The notes under the pieces were generated by a model. It searched no databases and had not been told where the DNA came from. It saw only the letters and a program-made list of their open reading frames with translations. Below are positions 54,932 to 64,000 of a stretch of 64,000 nucleotides of DNA, piece after piece (positions within the stretch are counted from its first letter, which is position 1; every line of letters starts with the position of its first letter). A program made the translations under genes and the position numbers. The DNA comes from Armillaria gallica. Its lineage: Eukaryota; Basidiomycota; Agaricomycetes; Agaricales; Physalacriaceae. The stretch covers positions 1,364,001 to 1,428,000 of the forward strand of contig JBANDB010000003.1 of the NCBI GenBank assembly GCA_037576215.1. Direction: 5' to 3'.

Positions 54932-57147
54932 CTCCACACATCTATGTTTTGTCTCACATAGTAGAAGATGTATTGTATTTTCAAGGTAACACATTATTTC
55001 CACTAACTAACCCTTCTGATCTATACTGATCTGCCAATGCATATACATATAGAATGTGTGAGTGTTTGAAGGCTCCTTGCTTTCACTAGTAGTGGGCACC
55101 AGCAACACCCACCAAAATTTGCGCTCTGAGCGATCTCAATCAGGGCCCAATACATGTGAGTTCCATGGATGCACCTTCTGCAGCTCGAAGGAAGAAGATT
55201 CACGAGTACTTTTGCAGGAACATTTTACTCAGGACATAATTTTACATGTTTTCTTCAGGGCAATTTATTTTTTAGACCCCTGTTTACCATAGTTTCATCG
55301 CATTTATAGCATTTAAAATGCTTTTTTTTTAAAAGTGCTCTGAAGAAAACACGTAGTTTATTTTTAAATGATATTCTGTAATTTTTTTGAAGTGATACGA
55401 AGTCTGTGAAAGCCTGTACCAGGTCTATTTGGATGAGCAGTCCGAAGGCTTTGCAAATATAACCAAACAAACATTTACACAGCTTTTTGCACTTTTGCAC
55501 ACCTTTCAAGCACACAGAACCTTCATGAGATGCCATCCTAACTTTCAAAGATACTCTGGTACCACCAAATGTCAGTCCACACAGCAAAAAGGCCAATTAA
55601 CAAGGGTCCGTGCTGCTCATCACACTTCAATGAGAATTGAAGCAATTAACATTGATTTGCCATCAGAATAGCTAAAAATGAGCTTAGTCAGCTCACATTC
55701 CAGAACCAGGTGTTGCTGGTGCTCACTAGTAGTTCTTAATTGACTTTGCCAACTGACTTTAATGTGATTTTTATTCAATATGGATATTGTACTGTATATA
55801 CTCTGCTGTAAACTATCATACTGAAACAGGATACTAATACACTATCTTTGAAGACTTCTAGATAGTTTTTTCACCATTGGAAAATGTTCTTCATCCACTC
55901 TGCAGTCTTTTCTTTGGTGAATTCAGAATCAGTCCATTATTCAAAATCAACTTTTTGGAGAATACCCCCAACTGTGTGCTACAATAATTGAACTGCATTT
56001 CAATCTACAATCACTTTACATTATTAGATATTTGTCTTGTCCTCAGATGATGTTTTCGATGCACATGAAGCCATTTGTTCCATGGTGTCAGAATCGTTCT
56101 GGTCACCAGCAATGTCCGAAATCATTGAAATTGTGTTTTCCCCTCTAAACCAGTACTTCCAAAGTCTTTGTACACTTGTAAAATTCTGAATATGACTTGT
56201 ATGTACATACTATACCCACAAGGGACTCAATTCTCTGAGATATACTAAATATCACAAAAATATCAATGAAGTATTCAAAAATTTCTTAGCTACCACATCG
56301 GGAACAATACACTCTCACGGTAAGTACATCCTGAGTTGCCCCAATGCATCCAGCCAAAATATGCAAGGTTTATGTTGGGAGGCACTATAAAAGCAATCAA
56401 AAATATTTTTTGAGAGCCCAAATAGTGAGCAGGAGGGTGGGAAATGCAGTGCTGCCCTTTTACAAGGTAGGCCTCCCCATTTGGGCCATGGCAGTGTCAT
56501 GAAAGGTTTACATAAGTGAACCCATACTAATCTGAGCTGCAAGAAAGCCACATTTTATAGATAAAGCTGTAAAATATTGAGAGCATCTACATGTGAGGCA
56601 ATTGCTCAAAAAATGAGTCCAAAATGAGCCCCTATCCAGCCCCAAATGCAAAACTTGCTCCTAGAAAATAGCCTTGTTAAATAACCAGGTGCTGTAGGTT
56701 TATATAAATGTCTACACCTGGTCCTGAAGCTGGCTTGCCTGATGGCACCACTTCTGCAGATCCCAAACATGAGGCTTCTGCTCCAACCCCAATTATCCTG
56801 GAGCCTTTGTGTTTCTAGGCCCTGGCCCTTCATTGTTGATATCTGTGGTTCTCTTGTTGGTAATAGTAATGGTAACTCAGTCTCCTCATCTCGCTATGTT
56901 TCTTTTCATTATCTGCTACTGATGTTGAATATCTGCTCCCCTACTGTTACTCTCTCTTAGCTTACTTTAGCAGTAGCATTCCAGGAGTCTCCAGAGTCTA
57001 TCTCATCATCCAGTAGTATCCAGTTATTGCTCCTTAGCTAGTTTTCTCTCTCTGCCATCTGCTAGTAATGGCTTGCACTGTCTTTACAAATAAAATTACA
57101 CCACCTGTAGAGTGTCTTGCTTTTTCTCTAATGTGAGCTCTCTAAGT
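54932..57147. other. Unrecognised sequence with one repeat remnant
   Basis: No convincing gene. Minus-strand ORF 55255-55596 (113 codons, Lys/Phe-rich) has no motif I recognise. A Pro-rich plus-strand reading near 56700-56820 (TPGPEAGLPDGTTSADPKHE) ends at stops. AATAAA at about 57090 could be the 3' end of a lost gene. The repeat at 56290-56620 is listed separately. Confidence 0.45.
56290..56620 (+). repeat. Terminal fragment related to elements B and C
   Basis: CCACATCGGGAACAATA, then AAGTACATCCTGAGTTG, a GCATCCAGCCAAAATAT block and GCCCAAATAGTGAGCAGGAG recur in the same order as at 46010-45780 (minus, in C) and more weakly at 32210-32400 (in B). Probably a truncated end of the same transposon superfamily. 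Confidence 0.5.
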
Positions 57148-60100
57148 TTAATTGTCTAAGTTAATGTCTTTTGACACTTTAAGGTTTTCTGTTTCTGGAT
57201 AGTCATCTGTGAAGTTATCTGGCACTTTATCTTTAGGCTCTGGTGAGTCTATAAGTTTCTGTAACTCTGTATGTGACATATCCATGAGTTCCAATACCCT
57301 CCCTTCCAAGTCTATGGATTCCCAGGCCAAACATGGAACTACCCTAAAAGCAGCTATCTTAGAACAAATTATAACTCCATCTATCTCGGGGAAGATGTAA
57401 TCGCCAACCTTGGTGCGATGTATAACAACCAGGGGTCCCAAGTATCATGGTTTCATTTTGGTGTTTAGTGAGCTCTTGATCTGACTGTTTTGCAGCAAGA
57501 CCAGGTTGCCGCATTTAAACTTGAACTCCTTGATCTTGTTAGGATGCATCTTAGTGTACTGTAATGTTCTTTCTCTCCTTATTGCATCTATGTTCTGGCA
57601 CATCTCTTCAACTTTGTCTGCATGTTTCTGTAGTGCTATTGCTCTTAGTCCATGGAGCTCCCAATCCTTGACGATTTTTCCAGGGTACTCCACTAACCAG
57701 GTAGTTTCTAGTACATCTAATGGTAGGACTGGGTGCACCCCTGTTATAGCAAAGAATGGTAAACATCCCATCCTTTTTTATATGGTAATTCAATCAGCCC
57801 ACATTATGAGGATGAAGTAGTGATGCCATTGGCTTTCTACCCTGCCACACACCTCATAGAATGCCTGCTGGACATCCCAATGTGGCTGCTTGATTCTTCC
57901 ATTAGCTTGAGAATTATAAGGTGATATCAAGATGCCCCTAATCCCATACTTTTTCTCTAGGTATTTGAGAGGTGCCTTGAAGGGCTTCCCATTATCCATA
58001 ATGATGAGGGACAAACATCACCATCTACATATGATATCCTCAAACAACCATTCACCAATTGCTTGAGCCATCTTGTTTCCCAGTGTCCTGCCTTCCATCC
58101 AACTAGTGAGTGTGCACTGGCTATGTACAATATATTTGTGCCCGCTTGAGGCCTTAGGCATGTGCATGATATCTGTATGCAGCACCTGAAAGACTGAGGG
58201 TGTGAATGATATGGTTGGTGGTGCTTTTATCACTGTCTTCTGGTGCTCCTGACATATATAGCAGGTACCGACATACTATGCTATGTCTCTTTTCATCTCT
58301 GGCTACCGGAATCTTTCCTTAATTAGCATCTTTGTAGCATATATACTGCAGTAGCCAAGTTGGTCATCCACCATTTTCATAATATACATATGACACTCCA
58401 GATAGATCACTAGCCTGTATTCAGATTCCATATCTTGTCAATACAATTTTCCCTTGTCCACTATGAAGTTCTTCATATAGTGGATAAAGTTTTGATACTA
58501 GTTATCAGTAAAACCATCTAGATGCTCAGTAGGATTTGCATGCCATTGTATGACTTTAGTGACCTTGCTATCCAACATCTTTGCGTTGAAGAGACTCTGT
58601 GCACACAAGCTAGAAATGCAACAGCGTTGAAAACACTGATCACACCCACACCCAACACTACACACACAAACCCTCAAGTTTGTGGGGGATTCTGATGCGA
58701 TAGAAGCAGATAGGAACAAAACAACCAAACTCTCAGAATATAGGATACACACGTATAGAAATAGTGCACGCTACGTATCTCGATTTCTCTAAGTCCAAAG
58801 GCTTTTAATAACAAGAGGAGCAACAGTTGTCACTGGGCCTCAAGGCAAAGTGTAGTACAATACACGCAATGTCAAGAGACGTACACAAAACCCTCCCAAA
58901 GTCTAGAGCAACACATGGAATACCTCAAACAATTTAAAACACACAACACATGACTCAAAGCTTCGCACTCCAAGCAGAAACTCTTCACAAAACCTTCCAC
59001 TAAAGCCACAGGATTCAAACATATGCGCTCAAGCTTCCAAACCAATTGTAGATCCACAGGGTTCTAACCTATGCGATCCAGAGACACAGAAACCTTATAA
59101 AACCCCGTCTGCAAGCCACAGGGTTTGAACCTATGCCACTTGGGAAATATACACCCTCAAGTGAGCACTAATCAAGCCAAAGGGTTTGAACCTCTGCCAC
59201 CTGTAGTGCCTTGCATCACACAAAACCCTCAAAGCACAAGAGCGCATCCTCAATGACACTAACTCCTCTTCTCAGGACAGAGCACAAGTCACCCAACCAA
59301 CTAACAATCACACAAGTGTCGCATTAGCTTTCTATGCCTCGTGTGCAACTCAATTCACTCGATATGATCTCAATTCTAGGTATATTCTCTCGCTCGAAGT
59401 TACAAACTAGTCCTGAAGCTACGGCATCAAGCTGGAGGCTTGCGTGTGACTACAATGGGGGTCCAAAACTTGTACACTACAATTACACTGCACTATTTAT
59501 CTATTCTACATCCTACAAATTAGCAGTACCATTTTTAGTATTATTTACGTTGCCGAGCTCCTTTGCCTGCCTCCCACGCATGTCACAATTATCATGCCAT
59601 AGCTTGGCGCTGACTCAGGAGTCCGACTTGGGGCCAGATCCTGTCTCTGAGCGTTGCGATGTTGGTTAACATTGCTATTACACGTGTACTGATGTCGGTT
59701 GCTATCTCCTTGGAGTTGCAGCCTCGTGCGCAACTCTTATTTTGCTTCATAATATTCTCTGAGGGAATTCTATCATAGTGAAGGCAACAAGCTCCTTGTC
59801 TAGGCCTCACGCGCTTCGGCCAAAGTCAGAAGATTTGGATTTACTTGAGTTCTGACATCACAAAGTCTAGAGCTCTACGTTCCGGATCTGCCAGGCCTTG
59901 CGTGTCATGGATCAATGTTGCGCAAAGTTTTAATTATCTCCTAAGTGTGTCCTGTTCTATTCTTAGCGTGCACGTGCTATGCCCTGTCAGAGCACTTAGT
60001 GTCAAGCACTGGGACTTTATACCTAGTGCAGCCTTTCTAGTACCGTTCCTAGGTTAAGTCATGCACTCCACCCAGCTTTACTCTGGTAATCTCATTACTG

Positions 60101-62601
60101 GCATAATAAACCTCATGCTCTTGTTGAGTTTCCTAGTGCCTTAATATCTAGACCCTGTAGCATGTATTCCCTTGTGGAAATTGCAAAATTACATGCATAA
60201 ACACTTGCAGAGCATGTTAGCGTGTCCACTCCTCCATTCCTTAGAGTAGTCTGCTGACTCTGTGAACTCTGTTTCTTCCAGTAGGAACACTCCTTTGTTA
60301 TATCTAACTGTGAGAATGTTAGTAGTGTCTAACATGTCTTTGATAACCTTTTCTTCATGAAAATTGTGTATTGCTTGGGCTATGGTCACATATCCATGCT
60401 GCATATCTATTCTTTCCTTGAAGTCTGTGATATTCAAGACTTCTTCTTCCATCTCATTAATTATTTCTAATTCCTTGTCAACTGGTTCATACTCTTCCTC
60501 TGGATTTGAATATTCTTCATCCACAGGTTGGAAGTCTCACCTCGAGAGATTGTCCAATGCATGCCACTTGCCAGGGATGTGTACTAGTGTGAACTGAAAT
60601 ATCAGGGTTGATTTGATGCATCTATTTATTGCAGCATTAGGGACCTCATTCGGGTTCCTCAGCATTCCTGTGATATATTTTGCATCTGTTTCCACTACCA
60701 GCTTCCTGACACTGAATAGCCAATGTCTGCAAGCATGCAGTGCACAGAATAATCCATAAAGTTCTCTCTTAGGCTGCAAGAAGCAGGCTTCATGCTTGTT
60801 TAGCACAATTGACCCAAATCTTGCATATTTTCTCCTTTTTGGGTTATCTGGATCAAGCTGGCAGATGTAAAATCCTACAGCTCTGTATAAGGTATCCATG
60901 CCTAATATTACAGGTGAGTCTATCTCATAATCCAGTGGCATCAGCAAATGGCAGTCCTGTAGCATGTCTTTCAGCTTCTGCATCACTTCCTCTTGATCTT
61001 TTTCAAAGGTGAAAGATTCTTTAAGCCACATGAGCTTGGTCAATGGTTCCGCTTTCTTTGCATAGTCTCTTATAAATATGTGATGCACTCCAACAGTGCC
61101 AAGAACAAGTGGACATTGCCTAAGTCTTGGCAAAGTCTCCATCTCATTATAATGCCTACCCTGTCAGTTTCTGCTTCCGCCCGTCATAGGTACATCTATG
61201 ACTGAATACTATAATTTCTGATGTGCACAGCACCACCTTGTGCCCAGAGAACATGCTTCCTATGTATTTCATATGCTTCATGACTCTATTCACATTCTGG
61301 AAGTGCTCCCATACAAATCTCCATATGCCATCATTCACAGGGATAGTCTCATAACCCCTGTCTCTTGTCTCATAGCAGATCTCTGGTCCATGTACTGGAA
61401 CATCATCAACATATATGGTATAGTTACATGTGGAACCTCCTCTTGCAAAATGTAAGTTACATCGTCATGAAAGATGGGTACCAAGTTGGTCCATCCCATC
61501 AGTAGTGTCACTAATCATAGTGCACCAAACAGTGTTTGGAATGTAGTCATATCTCTCAACTTCTCATCTAGTATCCTCTCATCATAGCCAACGTACAAGT
61601 ATAATGTAACTCCACAGGATCTACCAGCAAAGTTTTCAGCGAGCTTGTCAGTTGCTGGAGGTACCCCCGAGTACTTTATTGTTACAGTGTTCAAGGGTTC
61701 CAGGCTATGCATGAGTCAGAGGCTCTTTCCATCTTTCTTGATGATGCAGAACCAGTGCAAGCAGTACAAGGAGTTTGAAGGCTCATACACACCAGCATGT
61801 ATCTTTGTCCATATGATCTTGCATATTTCATCAAATATTCCTGGTTGAATTGGGATATTCTTTTGTACCTAGGGTGTGTGCTCTATTATTGGGATAGTTA
61901 CAGGTGGGAAGTATTCCTCTTTAAAGGCACCCCGCTCGGTATCATCCCAAGCAAAACCTGTGTTCTGCTCTATCATAAAGTGATGCATAAGCTTTCTCTC
62001 CTCAGGCCATAAGAAATCTTCTTTATATACTTTATCAATCTGCTCTTTCCTCTCTTCACTGTATCTTCCAGTAGATGCGAAGTCCAGAGGCTGCTTGCTA
62101 AGGGTCAGCATATCTTTCAAGGGATCTCTCTTAATATTCCGCTCAATCCTGAATTCAGATGGGAACCCACCTGTTACTGTACTTTCTTGTTGCAAACACA
62201 TTCTTTACTGAGCCAACTGGAGGGGGAGTATACAACAGATCAACTTCCCCATAGAAATAATTTCTAATCCATCTACTTAGATTATCCTCCAGCATCCTGT
62301 TGGATTCCTCAATGTATCTCCTTTGTTCATGCATATCTCTGATATCTTTAAGCACTCCAAAATATGAAGACAATGTCCCATGTGCCTTTTTGTCTTTGCC
62401 ACTCACCAGTGAGCTTGCTACTGCATAGGTCACTTGTAACTCTTCTCTTCTACATTTCTTTGGTCCTGTCAGTAGAGCATAACCACTGATCAAGACGTCT
62501 CCATCATATTTTTCTTCTATAATTAGGGCCAGCTCTCCTTGATTGTCAATCAAATCATCTATCACTGAAAACCCTGCTCAACCTCTCTCCACACAATGCA
62601 G
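57148..62601 (-). pseudogene. pol of a third, distinct Ty3/Gypsy element, split by R3
   Basis: Minus-strand readings run from 62601 to the TAA at 57148. RT: SNSLYCLHWFCIIKKDGKSL, YLYVGYDERILDEKLRDMTT, FGALRLVTLLMGWTNLVPIF; the YVDD motif is at 61402-61413 in a shifted frame. RNase H: PVILGMDTLYRAVGFYICQL, KRELYGLFCALHACRHWLF, VVETDAKYITGML. Integrase: YVGTCYICQEH, HTDIMHMPKASSGHKYIVHS, LIIMDNGKPF; the third catalytic residue is Lys instead of Glu (ANGRIKQPHWDV, about 57880). No chromodomain follows; the C-terminus ends ETENLKVSKDINLDN. It is not closely related to the chromoviruses. R3 sits between KEWRSGHA and KMLDSK in frame. LTRs were not found. Many stops, inactive. Confidence 0.85.
58587..60219 (-). 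repeat. R3: solo-LTR-like element, family R
   Basis: 1633 bp inside the third Gypsy pol, with perfect 4-bp duplication GCGT (58583-58586 and 60220-60223). The ends on its own strand are TAACATGCTC...TCTCTTCA (the first TG decayed to TA). TTTTAATA lies at 58803-58810. T-arm-like motifs lie at 59059, 59121 and 59182. Removing the insert plus one duplication rejoins the pol frame exactly. Confidence 0.85.
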
Positions 62602-63808
62602 TGACACACTTGAAAAGTGTTCACACATGTAATTTCATGAAATGTATCAATACATACATTTTATAAAACCTAGATACCAAAGCAATGAGATATACCTTAG
62701 AGCGCAGTGTCCTAAGTGCAGACAATGAAGTTCCTTGAGTGATGCTTTGTGGGGTGCAAGGCTTAACTGCAGAGTGATACCATAATGGTCACACTAAGTC
62801 TAAAGCCCCAGCACTTGACACTGAGTACGCTGACAATGCATGGAAGATGCATGCTAAGAATAGAACCAGTGAAGCTCAGGAGATAACTGATACTTCGTGC
62901 AACCTTGATCTATGACGCACGAGGCACTGCCATGCAGGGAGCTAGCACTCTAGACCTCAGAATGTATAGAATTGAAGTAAGACCAATGTCTCTGACTTTG
63001 GCCAAAGTGCGCAAGGCCTAGACTAGATGCTGGTGGTCCTAGAAGACCATGGAAATCACTAGAAGATATTATTACCATAAGACGAGTTGCGTGCTAGGCT
63101 ACAACTCCGAGGAAATACTAGGCGATGTCAGTACATGCAGATAGTGTGGTTAACCAATATTGTGCAGCTGAGAAACCAGGATCTGGCCCTGAGCCAGAGC
63201 TCTGAGTAAGCACCAAGCAATGGTGTGATTATGGTAACATGCACGAGACCCAGGAAAGGAAGTTCTGCCAGCCAAGAGTTACTATTTAAGGTTGTATTAA
63301 TATGTAGAGCGCATAGTATAAATACTGTAGTGTAGTAATAGTGTACAAGTTTCGGACCCCCCTTGTTGGAGTGTGAAGGCCCTCAGCTTAGTGCTCTAGC
63401 TTCAGGATTAGTTTGTAGCTTCAAGCAAGAGAATAGACCTTTTATTGATAACATTTGAGTGACTTAAGTAGCATGTGAGACGTAGAAAGCTAGCACGGCA
63501 CTTATGTATGGTTTGAGTGATTGGTTGACTTGCGCTCTACCCTGAGAATAAGAGATATTGTGTCATTGTGGACGCGCTCTTGAGTTTTGAGGGTTTCTTG
63601 TGACGCACGGTGCTACAGGTGGCAGAGGTTCAAACCCTTTGGTCTGGTTAGTGTTCGTGCAGAGGCCTTCTTTAATGCGCAGTGCTACAGGCAGCACAGG
63701 TTCAAACCCTGTGGTCTGATTAGTGTGTGCTTGAGGGTTCTCATTTCCACAAGTGGCAGAGGTTCAAACCCTTTGGCTTGTTGGACAGGGTTTATTTGGT
63801 TATTGTGT
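62602..63808 (+). repeat. R4: family R element, interrupted at 63809
   Basis: Starts TGACACACTTGAAAAG, like R1 and R2, preceded by GCAG (62598-62601). It follows the family sequence to GGTTATTGTGT (63808), where R2 would continue CTCTGGATC. Three B-box-like GGTTCAAACCC motifs lie at 63627, 63699 and 63761 (spacing 72 and 62). It interrupts the third Gypsy element upstream of 62601. The remainder lies beyond the window. Confidence 0.8.
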
Positions 63809-64000
63809 TGAGCATGGCAAGCGTTGACCGCAAGCCATGGACTATATTTAGATCACTGGTACATACCTTTTTAGTAATATCTTTTCATCACAACATCTCA
63901 GTGTTCAACCAACATCTTCACACTGAGATGTACATACATACTCATTATATTCCCTCTATACTATTGCTAATCATACCTATAGAGATACTTCATACTCATA
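63809..64000. mobile_element. Start of another insertion in R4
   Basis: Sequence unrelated to family R begins with TGAGCATGGCAAGCG right after GTGT. The TG start and abrupt break suggest the end of an LTR-type element, but only 192 bp are visible. A short inverted repeat ACATCTCAGTGT / ACACTGAGATGT lies at about 63892-63931. Confidence 0.45.

Noticed and set aside
62602..63808. R4 as the LTR of the third Gypsy element
   Set aside because: R4 and R3 have opposite orientations relative to that element, and R3 sits within its coding region with its own target duplication.

Overview
The window reads as a transposon graveyard from a fungal nuclear genome, most likely an Agaricomycete (mushroom-forming basidiomycete). 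The reasons are chromodomain Ty3/Gypsy elements (chromoviruses), a Ty1/Copia element, a Tc1/mariner-type transposase of a kind I associate with basidiomycetes, and very short (48-60 bp) GT-AG introns in coding remnants. I see no intact host gene, no rRNA or tRNA gene, and nothing bacterial. Nearly everything is decayed, and the decay is dominated by transitions at CpG sites, as expected for methylated cytosines.

Layout. (1) 1-16542: chromovirus copy 1, plus strand, with its 5' LTR cut by the window edge. It carries an LTR-like insertion R1 (1079-2753) in gag, an LTR-like insertion A0 (6624-10954) in reverse transcriptase that itself holds a Tc1/mariner-like element (about 7526-10469), and a 2.8-kb insertion E (12303-15106) in integrase. 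(2) 16543-22525: almost featureless, with one gag-like zinc-knuckle remnant. (3) 22526-35533: exons of an unrecognised multi-exon gene or genes with a cysteine-rich module. They are split by R2 (24090-25859) and by insertion B (26979-32720, with A1 nested at 29109-30693). (4) 36794-54926: chromovirus copy 2, minus strand, complete with two 356-bp LTRs and a perfect target duplication ATCTC. It holds three insertions: A2 (42060-43788), a TIR element C (about 45685-48633) and a nearly intact Copia element (49040-54353). (5) 55000-57150: unrecognised sequence with one repeat remnant. (6) 57148-62601: pol of a third, different Gypsy element (minus strand), split by R3 (58587-60219) and bounded by R4 (62602-63808). 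R4 is in turn broken by another insertion at 63809.

Because the two chromovirus copies are interrupted at different places, each exposes the uninterrupted sequence of the other. This let me set most insertion boundaries to the base. The R and A families (1.6-1.8 kb, TG...CA ends, TATA-like boxes, no ORFs) look like solo LTRs of unidentified retrotransposons. All six informative insertions duplicate 4 bp with a CG core (NCGN), several of them visibly deaminated. R elements also carry a roughly 61-bp array of tRNA T-arm/B-box-like motifs. The chromoviruses appear to be self-primed: the primer-binding site next to the 5' LTR is complementary to the predicted 5' end of their own transcript.
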